Assembly (NCBI RefSeq): GCF_026210795.1
Contig: NC_089454.1
Span: 1,798,001-1,862,000 of the forward strand
DNA from: Rhizophagus irregularis
Taxonomy: Eukaryota > Glomeromycota > Glomeromycetes > Glomerales > Glomeraceae
Direction of reading: 5' to 3'
Length of the DNA stretch: 64,000 bases
How positions within the stretch are numbered: position 1 is the stretch's first letter; each line of letters starts with the position of its first letter. Below the pieces are notes generated by a model, which had not been told where the DNA came from, did not search any database, and was given only the letters and a program-made list of their open reading frames with translations. Shown here piece after piece: positions 47,901-59,145 of this stretch. The position numbers and the translations under genes are program-made.

Positions 47901-50326
47901 GAAACTTCCCTTTTCGATTCAGAATGCTTTTTATCGCTTTCTTTCTTCCCATATAGCATCTTGGCAAAAAATTTTCACTCATCCTGATTTCAAAGATTTT
48001 GCCCTTTATGCTATCTCCTATCTTCAAGGATATTTGGGTGCTGAAAGTTGCCCGACTACTATTAACTTAGAACCATGGTCACAGATCGTTTCTTTGCGAA
48101 CGCACACTTTGTTTAATTCGTTATTGTTTTCTTCGCGTTTGAACATCACGTGGTCTCTTTCCTTCCGGCCTCCGAGGCATGATCTACAACCTGCTCTGCC
48201 ACTCCGATCTATTCTACCTCATTCCATTTTTCAATCGAGTTGGAAACTTTGGAAAAACCTGAATATATTTGTGCTTGCTCAGTTGGTTTCTCCTTGTGGA
48301 CGTTATCTTATGAATTGGCCTGACCTTCGTTATCTTGCATCGTTGGTCGTAAAGGACGGATCCCTAATTGGTTTACTTTTATCAATAATAATTTTCTCTC
48401 TTCTTCTTTTTCTACTTTACTTTTATCTTCATATTTTATTAATTCTTCTTTTACTTTAGCTTCTCCTTGTTTATTAGATCATACTGTTAAAGATTATTCT
48501 TTTTATCCTCAATGGGCTATTACTCTTGACTCTGCTACTCAAACTTTATCTGTTGGTCGTGTGTGTATCACTTATAAGAAACAAAACTCGGCTATTATGT
48601 CTCATTGGCTTCCTGTATCTACCTCGGCTGATGAACGATCCTATGACCCTTGTCCCGGTTGTGCTCTTAACATTCCCGCCTTATCCATGAAATCTGCCAT
48701 CAGACAACGCTGTAATAGCGAGAAATGCTTTTTTAATGTAATCCTATCGGATACTGTGGGCTATCCTACCAGAAATGCCAAAGTTTTCGCGGCTTATCTT
48801 CCCATTACTCTATCTACTTCATGGAGTTATGCATCCTCCTTGGCTCTTGTTCATTTTTCGAACGCGTCTCCTGCTCTTTCTCCTCCTTTTAAGGATAGTA
48901 TCGATAGAATTGAAGACACTATCTTACCACTTTCGGTGCAATCTTTGTACACAGATGGTTCGTTCCATCCTGCCAATGATTCTTCGCCTTCTTCCATGAC
49001 TTCTGCTTGGATTGCTCTTGATGATGATGGACTTATTCTGGAATCTTCTTCCATGCATCTCCCTTCTTACTTTCCTTCCGCTTTGCGTTCTGAAATTTCT
49101 GCTGTTCTATTAGGATTGAATGCCCTTTTCCGTGATTCGTCAATCTCTATTTATACTGATTGTAGTCAGTTAATTTCACTATGGACACGGTTTGTTGATG
49201 CTCCTTTCTCACCGAAGTTGCTCCGAGAACCTAATCATCTTCTTTGGCTTTCTATTCGACAAATTATCATGGATCGTAATCTTGATGTCGAATTGATTAA
49301 AGTCCCTGCTCATGGCGATGATATCTACAATATACAAGCGGATTCTTTGGCAAAAGATGCTCATTCGTCTTTACAACCCACTACTCTACTTTCAACATTT
49401 TGTTATGCTCCATGCTTGTTGACTTTTAACTCCTTGCCTATTGACGTGAATATTCGACATTTTCTCCGCTCTATTGCAGATGCTCGTGCTCTTTTATCTT
49501 TCTGTTCACTAGCGCGTTTTACTGCTCTTGGTGCTCCTTCATTTTTTGATTGGGCTGGTATATATTTTTGCCTTTCACAAATTAAAGGTTTTGCTTCACA
49601 TAGGAATGGTCGTCCTGAATTTTGGATCTTCCGCATTAAACTTCTTTTGGATATGTTGCCTACCTTAACTACTCTTCAACAACGTAAACCTTACTTATAT
49701 TCTCCTGACTGGCTTTGTCCGCAGTGTAATTCTGCTCCTGAAGATTTGAATCATCTTTGGACTTGTCCTTATATTTTACCGGAATTAAATCCTTGTTTAA
49801 CGCACCGGTCTGAAGTCATTAAATTTAGAGATTCTTGTTTATCTTCTTTCCTATCCTTGAAATCTTTGGATAAATCCTTTCGTACCGATTTCTTTGCTTT
49901 GGATTGCTGGAACTATGAAGCTCCTCTTCATCTTGTCTTTGGCTCACTCGAGGATTGTTGCCTGTGCATTTAACGGCATTTTTGAACCAATACTTTCCTC
50001 TCTCTGTTATATACAAGATTATTTCTCCCCTTCTTAATGACTTCCAAGTCGCATTATATGGTGAAATTTGGCTGTGTCGGAATGTTCTTTTTCATGCTTG
50101 GGAGGAGTCGCAGGGTATCTCGGCTGCTTCCAAATTATGTGGCCCATCTACAAATTCTTTCCCTAATACCACTCCACAACAACACAACTCTTCTTTGGCG
50201 TCAGTTTCTCAGGATACCTGGATTTCTTGGATATCCTCTTCTATAATTCGGGGTGGATCTTGGATCTCGCACTTGGATTTTCTGCGCCGCTTAACAGTTC
50301 AACCTCTTAGGATTTCTTTCTGGTAA
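44945..50326 (+). pseudogene. LINE ORF2: endonuclease, RT, RNase H, zinc finger
   Basis: Starts 54 nt after ORF1 at MMDNKKHNFSPHP. AP-type endonuclease: KFGQLNVNGL, GDFNVD, SRLDYIWSS and TDHKVL. Reverse transcriptase: NKASGPSKISYEMIKHL, RPITLLETVRK, ISQDISKAFDSM, GIDQREIISPLLWVIYLDPL and the active site FMDD (47389-47400). RNase H: YTDGSF, SEISAVLLGL, YTDCSQ and NIQADSLAK, with all four acidic positions present. A Cys-x2-Cys/His/Cys finger (CPQCNSAPEDLNHLWTC) is near the end. The long frame 45220-48459 is open. Frameshifts near 45190, 48345 and 49950 break the protein into four pieces. It nicks target DNA and copies its RNA by target-primed reverse transcription. Confidence 0.85.
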
Positions 50327-50596
50327 CGGACTGGATTTTTGGATGTTGGATAGTTGACTCACACTGGCCTTCGGGTAAAGTTGGGGTATGCGATTCTGTA
50401 ATAGTTCAGTTTTTCTTTGCTTTAATTTTATTTTAGTTTAGATTTCTTTACTTGTATGAGTCGTGAAGCTACTCTTTTTATTTTTTATTAGTTTATTTTC
50501 TTATTTTTGTAATATTGTTTGATTATTCTTCGAAATTTAAAGTATAAATAAAAGATAAAGTCATAAGACTGTTTGCACAAGGAAAAGGATAAAACT

Positions 50597-51572
50597 AGGG
50601 TTGGTCACCCTATCTCGGTGGTTAGTCACTGAGACCCTCATTAAGCCTGAGTATGGTGAGGTCGCAGGTTTGATTCCCATGACCACGGAAATAAAAAGAA
50701 TTTTACTGCGGACGCTACAACCAATAGCGTGAAGGTACAGGGATTAGTGTAGTTGGACTGCATCATGGTGAATTAGTGTGTACGGTTAGGCCGCACATTT
50801 CAACTAAGGGTCATAGGTGTCCTTCTAACGTTCCCTATGAGGCCATTGGCATGTGCGCAGTCCTGTCCTTGAGGTCACTACTATACCCTGGGGGGACTTC
50901 CTGTCTGGGTGGTCACTCCACGATACCACTTGGGGTCAGTAATGGCTAGATGGTCATCCTAGATGGTAAAGCTGAGGGTGCAATGTCTTAGTGGTAGTTA
51001 GACCTTCTGTTAGGTCTTAGGCCAACCAAGGTGTTCGTGCACAGAACAGGTAGCATGGTTATGGGGTTCGATTCCCCACTTCTTGGATCCTGGTTGGTGA
51101 TCCCTGGTGGTTGATACCCACCATAAGGGGTGATCCTGGATAGAAGCCTGCTACTTCCTGTCCGAGTGGTCACTACATAAGTATACCACTTGGGGTAAAC
51201 AACTGTACTATCGGTGCTAGGTAATCGCGGGCTGTAGTGGCCTTTGAGTGAGGACACTCGTACTTAAAATGGTGGTATGAAAGGGTACTAGATGGTTGAT
51301 GTTACCTGTCGAAAGTCCTCCATGAAAGTAGGTCTTCTCTAAGGTCGTAAAATAAATTGAGTACCAGTATCGTGCAATGGATTAAGGATGAGTAGGCGGC
51401 GTGTACTTAGCTTCAGATCGCCTAAAATGGGCTGATGGGGGATGTCTTACATGGTGCTGTTACGAGGTAAGTACTCGGTTTAATGGTTGCCTATTGAAGA
51501 TGATAGGACACAGACCCGAGATTAGTCTCATAAGAGGCAATGGGTGGTCTGGCCGTAAACAATAGCAAAAGG
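50597..51572 (+). mobile_element. SINE-like retroposon, copy 1 (976 bp, dimeric tRNA-like)
   Basis: Flanked by AAAAGGATAAAACT on both sides. It contains two tRNA-like promoters: an A-box-like TATCTCGGTGGTTAGTC (50611-50627) with B box GGTTTGATTCC (50667-50677), and TGTCTTAGTGGTAGTTA (50984-51000) with a perfect B box GGTTCGATTCC (51065-51075). The 3' part ends GGTCTGGCCGTAAACAATAG followed by CAAAAGG. No ORF of note. The 3' tail GCAAAAGG resembles the LINE tail GCACAAGG, suggesting mobilisation by that LINE. Confidence 0.75.
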
Positions 51573-51586
51573 AAAAGGATAAAACT

Positions 51587-51861
51587 GATGTTACCTGTCA
51601 AAAGTCCTCCATAAAAGTAGATGCTCTCTAAAGGTCGTTAAATAAATTAAGTATCAGTATCATGCAATGGGTATAGGATGAGTAGGCGACGTGTACCTAG
51701 CTTCGATCAGCTAAAATGGCCCGATGGGATGTCTAGTGGTGCGTGTTACCGAGGAATTAAGTACTCGGCATAATGGTTGCCCATTGAAGATGATAGGATA
51801 CAGACCCGAGATTAGTCTCATAAGAGGCAATGGGTGGTCTGGCCGTAAATACTTGCAAAGG
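51587..51861 (+). mobile_element. SINE-like retroposon, copy 2 (5'-truncated)
   Basis: 275 bp corresponding to the 3' end of copy 1 (starts GATGTTACCTGTCAAAAG, matching copy 1 near 51298). It ends GGTCTGGCCGTAAAT and then CTTGCAAAGG before the shared 14-bp target. 5' truncation with an intact 3' end is the mark of reverse transcription from the 3' end. Confidence 0.8.
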
Positions 51862-51875
51862 AAAAGGATAAAACT

Positions 51876-52809
51876 CTAGGGTTGGTCACCCTATCTCGGT
51901 GGTTAGTCACTGAGACCCTCATTAAGCCTGAGTATGGTGAGGTCGCAGGTTCGATTCCTATGACCACGGAAATAAAAAGAATTTTACTGCGGACGCTACA
52001 ACCAATAGCGTGAAGGTACAGGGATTAGTGTAGTTGGACTGCATCATGGTGAATTAGTGTGTACAGTTAGGCCGCACATTTCAACTAAGGGTCATGATGT
52101 CATTCTAACGTTCCCTATGAGGCCATTGGCATGTGCGCAGTCCTGTCCTTGAGGTCACTACTATACCTTGGGGGAACTTCCTATCCGGGTGGTCACTCTA
52201 CGATACCGCTTGAGGTCAGTAATGGCTAGATGGTCGTCCTAGATGGTAAAGCTGAGGTGCAATGTCTTAGTGGTAATTAGACCTTCTGTTAGGTCTTAGA
52301 CCAACCAAAGTGTTCGTGCACAGAACAGGTAGCATGGCTATGGGGTTCGATTCCCTACTCCTTGGGTCCTGGTTGGTGATCCCTGGTGGTTGATGCACAC
52401 CATAAGGGGTGATCCTGGACAGATGCCTGCTACTTCCTGTCTGAGTGGTCACTACAAAGTATACCACTTGGGGTATACAACTGTACTATCAGTGCTGGGT
52501 AATCGTGGGCTGTAGTGGCCTTTGAGTGAGACTTAATACCTAAAATTGTGGTATAGAAGATGCTCTCTAAAGATCGTTAAATAAATTGAGTATCAGTATC
52601 ATGCAATGGGTATAGGATGAGTAGGCGGCATGTACCTAGCTTCAGATCAGCCTATAATGGCCCGATGGGAGATGTCTTCTATAGTGGTGCTGTTACCTGA
52701 GGAATTAAGTACTCGGTATAATGGTTGCCCATTGAAGATGATAGGACACAGACCCGAGATTAGTCTCATAAGAGGCAATGGGTGGTTTGGCCATAAACAC
52801 TAGCAAAGA
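51876..52809 (+). mobile_element. SINE-like retroposon, copy 3 (934 bp)
   Basis: Nearly full-length relative of copy 1, with both tRNA-like modules; its first B box is the canonical GGTTCGATTCC (about 51948-51958). A short internal deletion relative to copy 1 lies near 52555. It ends CATAAACACTAGCAAAG and then the 14-bp target at 52810-52823, after which the host element resumes with a partial 147-bp repeat unit. Confidence 0.8.
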
Positions 52810-53109
52810 AAAAGGATAAAACTACCACCATTCGATTCGTCTCAGTGAGATGATTCTAACAAGCTATGATACATCTTTGTACGATTATTAGATGCCAAGT
52901 TATTTAATATATTCTTTATATAACTGTGATTATATATAAATGGTTCTTTTTAATATAAGATTTTTGAGGATAGGTGTGATAGTGACTATAGATAGATTGT
53001 GACTATATAGGATAGATTTTAATAATAAAGTGTTTTGAACATTCAACTGGTGTGACTATATAGTAGAATGTGACTATAACGGGAGTGACTATAGAGGAAG
53101 TTGACTGTA

Positions 53110-53738
53110 CTAGTAATTAATTTTACAAAATCATAAATTTTACCTTATAATTACAAGTTACATTTTAAAATCCTGTTTAATTTTACCATATACTTAACAG
53201 TTACATAAAAAAACTTACCACAGAATTACATTTACTTTTTTTAATTTATAAAGAATTTTACCTTATGAATTCAACCAGTTTTTTTGACTTTTCTATGTAA
53301 TTTTTACCTTAGGCTTGTGGGTGACCTCTATTAGAAATAAGCGGGGTCTTATTACACTCATATAATATGTTATATATAAAATTCAAAAATGACATTCTAA
53401 ATTTTTTTTAATATATTAAGAAAACTCGTAGAGCAGTCAAAAATACACATAGTATAAGATTTCTTGTAGTATATAGTAAGTGCATAAAGTCTCATGCCAG
53501 GATTTTTAAAAAATGGAAAATCTTTAACAAAATCACATGATCAGCGCGAAAAAAAATATATTCCATTATAAAAATAATTTTTCTAAATTTAATTTATTAA
53601 GAAAATTTTAATAATAATTTTTACCAATATTTAATATATAATTATGCCTTTAAAAATATTTAGAATTATCCTATTATTTATAATTTGATAATGGAATTTT
53701 CATGAATTTTAGCTTATTTGATTTGAAACAATTTAGAT
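53110..53738. repeat. AT-rich DNA with dispersed TTTTACCTTA repeat
   Basis: No gene. 53110-53350 is built of AATTTTACC/TTACAnTT words and ends with GGTGACCTCTATTAGAA (53320-53336), the inverted relative of 21601-21617. The 8-bp hAT target ATTTAGAT is at 53731-53738. Confidence 0.45.
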
Positions 53739-55608
53739 CAGTATTCAGAAATGACCTGGTCATTTAACCATTTAAAGGATTTGTCTAATCTTTTGTCATA
53801 ATCCTAAATCATTTGACATTTATCATTTTGTAAATGATCAAATGACTAATAAATGCCAAATGATCACATATCATTTGACTGTCATTTGAATCATTTGTCA
53901 TTTAGTCATTTGGTAATAATGATTTCTATACCAAATATAATAATATTATAAATAAAATAAATGTAATAATACATAGCTCATTATGCCAACTTGTTGATTA
54001 TTCAATCACGAATTGATTTTATCATCATATTACGTTACATACTAGTTACGCGTCATATTGATTATTTAAATAAATATTTACACGATCTAACTCGTTAATT
54101 TTGTCTTTATTTTTTCTTATGCTTCATTAATTTTTAAATAAAAAATGGGCAAACAACCACATCCTTTTCATCTATACTTTGAATTAGTATCAAATCTGAA
54201 TAATAAAACTAATAAATATGCTGTATGCCTTTGTTGTATTGAAGAATATACACGAAATATTGCAATAACAAAGAAGGAGTGTTGTATTTTCAATAAAGCA
54301 AAGTATTATCATGACCACTTAGCAAGTTATGAAAATTTTAAAGAAAGGTATGATGAAAAAAAATGCGCAGAAATTCTTTCATTAGGCAATAATAATCATG
54401 ATGATAATTATAAAAGTAATAAAAGTACAAGTAAAAGAAAAAGTTAATAATACTAATTTACAGTAATACAATAAGTATACAAAACTTGATTTTTAATGCT
54501 ATTTTAGTTATTTATTTAAGAAACCACTTCTGAAGATGAGATTGAAGTACAAGAGATTAACAAATATGTAAAAGTTATACCAACTCAAGTAGTGGTTAGA
54601 CAAGCTCCTATCACAAATTATGTGTCACGCCCATTATCAACAAAAGATGATTCACATTTTCGTCAACTCTTTTTTAATATGATTATATCAAATGGATTAC
54701 CTTTTTCCTTTGCAGAAAACCCAGAAACTCATGAACTCTTTAAGTTTTGTATACCAGCAGTCAAATTACCATTAGCAAAAACACTATCTGGGTCAGTTTT
54801 AAAGAATGCATCAAAAAATTTAGTTGAAGAAAACATTTCTATTGCACAGAAAAATTTAGGTGGAGTTACTGCTATCTTTGATAGATGGACTAATGTTCAA
54901 TCAGAACATTTATTTGGTATAGTGTTTATTACATCAGAAGGAAAAACAATAACATGAGGTGCAAAAGATATTAGTTCTGAACAATTCAAAATACAAAATG
55001 TGATTTGTCATATTAAGGATATTATGGAGGAGGCACACAACCACAAGATTAACATTAAGTACTTTGTCTCAGATTCAGCTAAAAAATATACTGCTGCAAA
55101 GTATTATATTATTTTATTAAAATTATTTTGAATATATTCTTAATTAATAATTTTCTTAAAATATAAAATATAGGTGTCAAATGCGTGTAGAATATAAAGA
55201 CAAAATTTTCTTACCATGTATGGCATACCAAATGAACCTAGTATTTGGAGATATATTTAAGGAATCAAAAAAATATAAGGATGTCTCCACAAAAGCAATT
55301 TGAATTGTTAGTTTTTTTAATATGTCTTCCTTTTTTGCTGATAACTTAAGAGATGAGCAAATGGCAATTTATAAAAAACCCATTGCATTAACAAGACCTG
55401 GTGACACACGCTGAAATAGTTTTTATTTCTGTTTTAATAGCTTTTTAAAAACTGAAGTTGCATTAAAAGTAATTAAAAATTTTCTAATTCCTTATATTAT
55501 CAAATAAAAATATTAATAATTACTTTAGTCACTAGTAGCAAAATTCTCTCCTCAACGTTCTAAATCTGGACGTTCATGCAAAATCTCTTCAAATAACAAG
55601 TTGTTACC

Positions 55609-57175
55609 AGGACCCCAGATATCTAATATAAAGGTCATAATGGACTTTTAGCTAAAAACATCCCTTTTTGCTAAAACTCAAAAAATCGTTTTTTGTAAAT
55701 ATCTCAGCATCCAGTGATTCAATTTTAATGAACTTTTTTTATTTTGTAGCCCTCATTTAGCACTACAATAAAGTTCATCAAAATTGGACCACTGGATGCT
55801 AAGATATTTACAAAAAATGATTTTTTAAACCTCTGAAAAATGGGCCAATCTGCCGAAAGTGTGACTTAGCGATCATTGTACTTTCTTTCCCGTTGGGTTC
55901 TGCCCATTTTTTTCCAAGAAGACATGGATGAAAAATATGAGGATTTTTTGCCTTGAGTGATAGTAAAAAGACTTTTTGACATTATATGAAGTTATTACCG
56001 AGATCTTTAGTTTCGCCTAAATTCCTTATGGCTCATATTGAGTTAGGACCATTATCATGAGTTTTGGAGTTACCAATAATAACGTAAGATGGCAGTTCCA
56101 TACGAACATTCTCCTGGACTTTCTAAAAGGTTAAAAAGTAGTGCGTCTTAATTCCTACGCCTTTAAAGTCTAACTGGCCAAGTGGTTCGCAGGTTGGACC
56201 GTTATTTCTTGGAAGTAGCTCCTGACCAACGTATTTCTTACTAGTTGATTTTGTTAACAGGGGGGAGTTAGTCTTCTAAAATAAGGAGACAGAGTTGAGA
56301 TATATGTTTAGTGTTTTTTACTTAAGTTTTTCTCATTGTACTTTGAGTTTTCCTGAGATTTATGTTTTTATTTTTTTCTTTTTGTTTTTCTTGGTTGCTT
56401 TTTTTGGTGTAACTTTATTTTCTTTGGGGGATGGGGGGATACTGGAAAATTTGATCATCATGGTGGCTTGGTGTTACTAATTTTTAAAATCGATGATTAC
56501 TCAGGTGATAAGGGGGGTGACAGGTTGGGTACCGCAGTTTTTGTAGTATACTGATCATGATAGTCACATGTTGGGCTATCATTGGATTGACTTATCTAGG
56601 TAGATCTTAGGCTGATAGATTGTTCGCAATGAGATGGGTGTCCTCCGTTAGGAGTTGTTTGAAATGAGGTGGGTATCCTCGTTGGAATTGCACGACACTA
56701 AAAAGTTCTCACTGCTGACTGCACGACACTAAAAAGTTTCTTGAGGTCTTTGTGAAATAGGTTTGTTATTTATAATATGTAGTCAAATAGGAGAAATTGA
56801 ATTTTGTGTATTTTTGATAGCGCTAATGGTATTTGGCAATGGGATTCTTCGATCTTTAAATGTAGCGAGGGATCTCACTGGGTACGTATAGCATAGTCGA
56901 TTCTACCGGATTTGAGATATAATTTGGAGGGTAGCCATAGTTATTTATATAGAGAGGGTGTTGGGTTTATAATCTTGCATTTTTTTTATATGTATTTTTT
57001 GGAAGATTATTGTTCTTGTATTAAATTAGTTCTGCACTTTGTTGCAGTTCTTTTTTGAATACCTGGTATTCTAAAAAATGCTTTAAATATAGGCTTAAAA
57101 TTAAAATAAAATTGCGCAAACTTTGTTAAACTGAAAGTGTGACTTATGACCTGTTTTGGAAATATTCGGGGTCCT
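55609..57175. mobile_element. AGGACCCC MITE in the hAT gene, itself interrupted
   Basis: Perfect 8-bp duplication TTGTTACC (55601-55608, 57176-57183). The ends AGGACCCC...GGGGTCCT and the internal sequence match the 300-bp MITE at 3405-3704. The extra 1.26 kb comes from a retroposon at 55869-57132. It splits the hAT transposase coding region. Confidence 0.9.
55869..57132 (+). mobile_element. Retroposon (LINE 3' end or SINE) inside the MITE
   Basis: Flanked by the 14-bp direct duplication GAAAGTGTGACTTA (55855-55868 and 57133-57146). 1264 bp, no assignable protein, G/T-rich in the middle. It holds a short duplication TGCACGACACTAAAAAGTT at about 56690-56740 and ends in A-rich TTAAAATTAAAATAAAATTG. 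A long duplication and an A-rich 3' end indicate target-primed reverse transcription. A tRNA A-box-like TGGCCAAGTGGTT occurs at about 56177, but no partner B box was found. Confidence 0.75.
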
Positions 57176-57859
57176 TTGTTACCAGTTGATATTATTCAAA
57201 TTTCTACATTTTAGGCAAACACTATTTGAATTACAAAATTTATTACTTTCATTTTGTGGATTTCTTAATAAACTTCAAAAGGATATATCACGACATTATG
57301 AAGTACTCCACGTTTTTGCTTATACAATAAAGCTTTTTCGTAAATTATCGTACCCTGATTTTAGTACAAAAATGGTAGATCGACTTGAAAAAAAATGAAG
57401 GGCAATTAAGGAAGAACTCTTGTTGTTTCTTTTTATTCTTCACCCACATTATGGTATTGAAATATTTCGTAAAACTGCACAGAATGATTCTTATACAGAT
57501 TTTGGGCAATGGCTAAATTATTATTATGAAATTTGATATGGAATTTGACTAAAATCTATTTTTCTAGAATTTGTTAAGTTTAAAAAAGAACAATATCCTT
57601 TTGATCAGCATCGAATAGAGCAATTTGGTGAGGACGTTATGAGTTTTTGAGAATCGTATTTGGACAGTCTTCCAGAATTATCACGTTTTGCACTGCATAT
57701 TTATGGTATTTGCGTAAATGCTGCTTCAGTAGGACGATTATGGTCCATTATGGGATTTATTCATACAACAAGAAGAAATCAATTAGAAGTAAGTTATTGA
57801 CTAAAAAATAGGTACTATTATTAATATGAGATAAATTTTACTTTAGTTTATTTTACACA

Positions 57860-58331
57860 GGTTGAAAAGTGAAAAATCAGTCATCAATCAGTCACCAATC
57901 AGTTACAAATCAGGTAGCTAATTGGTGGCTGATTGGTGGTCAATTGGTGACCGATTGGCATTTTACCAAATACCGTCACCAATCAGGCAGTTTGCTAACT
58001 TTTTATCTAGTGATCAGAAAAAGATGAAATATAGCTCATTGGAATCGTCTCAATAAGATGAATCTAATGGTAGTAAAATTGCATTTCTAGAATTAATATT
58101 TAATAAAAAATTAAATAAAATATAAATGATACATTTTTATTTTTATATTTTACTTAACTTCTCATCAAATATTAATCATAGAAATGCAATTTTACTACCA
58201 TTAGATTTGTCTTGTTGAGATGATTCCAATGAGCTATATTTCATTTTTTTCTGATCATTGGATCAAAAGTTAGCAAACTGCCTGATTGGTGAATGGTGAC
58301 TGATTGATGCCTGATTTTTCACTCTTCGACC
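57860..58331. mobile_element. 472-bp foldback MITE in a hAT intron
   Basis: The left end GGTTGAAAAGTGAAAAATCA and the inverted right end GGTCGAAGAGTGAAAAATCA match at 18 of 20 bases, followed by repeated TCAGTCACCAATCAG words. The arms continue inward (GTTTGCTAACTTTT / AAAAGTTAGCAAAC, and ATTGCATTTCTAGAATTAAT on one side), so most of the element can fold. The inner arm has CCATTAGATTTGTCTTGTTG, related to the 147-bp repeat unit at 42.2 kb. No clear target duplication. Confidence 0.75.
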
Positions 58332-59145
58332 TATATTATTTATTTATAATTTATTTAATTTATCTCTATTATTTATTAATTAGAATGAAAAAGTTTTGGA
58401 TATTGCAAGAATTCAGAGTAGCATTCTTTATAAACGAAAAGTTAAAGAAGTAGAAGAAGCTCAAAAATAAGCACGATGTCTCCATATTTCTTTGCCAATA
58501 TTAGACAATCAGGATGAAAATTTAGAACAGAAAGAAAATGAGTTTATTTCCAAAGATGGCCTAAATGTTAGTGACTGGGATGACGCAGATAATGTGGATG
58601 AAGTCAACAAAGAAAATAATGATTTGGACGAAGAAGAAGCTAATGATTCAAGAACTGAAGAAGCCAAAGATGATTTCTATTAGTCTGAAATCTGTGAAAA
58701 TTGGATTAATTTAGCTGAACATGAAAATCAGTTTGATAATGAAGAAGATAATCATTTATTAGAAATGGCACAAAATTTTTATGCAGCTGGAAGAAATGTA
58801 CATCCTGCTGATGATGAGACTGCAAAGTGGAATTTGAAATATCTTTTTAACGAAAATATCCAAGCACCAACTCTTTTAGGAATAGATAATAATTTAGCTT
58901 AATATATTATGGTATTGTATCATATAATAAATGTATCACATGATTTGAAAAATACATGCTGCTTTTGATTTTTTTTTTGAGGTTTGATCTATTACCTTAA
59001 ATAAATAAAATGATTTACAAATTTTACAAAATATACAATATTGACTGAATGACTAAAATCATTTGTCATTTGAGTAAACGAAATGACAAATGACAAATGA
59101 CATGTCATTTGAATCATTTGTCATTTGCCAAACACTGATTTAGAT

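Larger units (their letters stand above)
42746..50582 (+). mobile_element. LINE (non-LTR retrotransposon), nearly full length
   Basis: A 7.8-kb unit flanked by the 14-bp duplication AAAAGGATAAAACT (42732-42745, 50583-50596). It carries ORF1 and ORF2 in the usual order. The 3' UTR ends in GTTTGCACAAGG rather than poly(A). Its base composition is visibly less AT-rich than the surroundings. Frameshifts in both ORFs make this copy defective, but the damage looks modest. Confidence 0.9.
42051..53107. mobile_element. TA-flanked pogo/Tigger-like element, 11 kb with inserts
   Basis: The left end CAGTCAACTCTCTTTATAGT and the inverted right end CAGTCAACTTCCTCTATAGT agree at 17 of 20 bases, and the match continues with CAC. 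TA is duplicated (42049-42050, 53108-53109). Without the retroposed inserts at 42746-52809 the element would be about 1 kb with no transposase, so it is non-autonomous. CAGT ends with TA duplication and an inner TATAGTCAC match the pogo/Tigger style. Confidence 0.8.
54145..58902 (+). pseudogene. hAT-family transposase with BED-like N-terminus
   Basis: Start MGKQPHPFHLYFELVSNLNN. A BED-like zinc finger (CLCCIEEYTR...KAKYYHDHL) is followed by a spacer, then a core exon from about 54520 (VSRPLSTKDDSHFRQLFFNM...GGVTAIFDRWTNVQSEHLFG), exon 55176-55500 (MAYQMNLVFGDIF), and after an insertion the C-terminal part 57184-57786 with the hAT dimerisation block ELSRFALHIYGICVNAASVG and RLWSIMGFIHTTRRNQLE. 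The intron 57787-58381 holds a foldback element; a last acidic exon ends LLGIDNNLA. In-frame TGA codons at 54955, 55301, 55412, 57396, 57534, 57546 and 57648 lie mostly where Trp is expected, with a TAG and a TAA in the last exon. Not active as read with the standard code. Confidence 0.8.
53739..59137 (+). mobile_element. hAT DNA transposon, 5.4 kb with nested inserts
   Basis: The exact 8-bp duplication ATTTAGAT flanks it (53731-53738 and 59138-59145). The left end is CAGTATTCAGAAATGAC, and the inverted right end is CAGTGTTTGGCAAATGAC. Subterminal AAATGACAAATGAC/TCATTTGTCATTTG words abound at both ends. It contains one hAT transposase gene and three later insertions. Confidence 0.9.

Noticed and set aside
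50597-51075. Genuine tRNA genes
   Set aside because: A and B boxes are present, but cloverleaf stems are poor and the units are flanked by retroposon duplications; SINE heads are the better explanation.
50988-52467. Two similar minus-strand frames (89 and 66 codons) in the SINE-like copies
   Set aside because: Similarity follows from the DNA repeat; they are antisense to tRNA-like modules and differ by frame-breaking indels.
56175-56200. tRNA-derived SINE head in the 55.9-57.1 kb retroposon
   Set aside because: An A-box-like TGGCCAAGTGGTT is present, but no B box at a suitable distance; origin left open.
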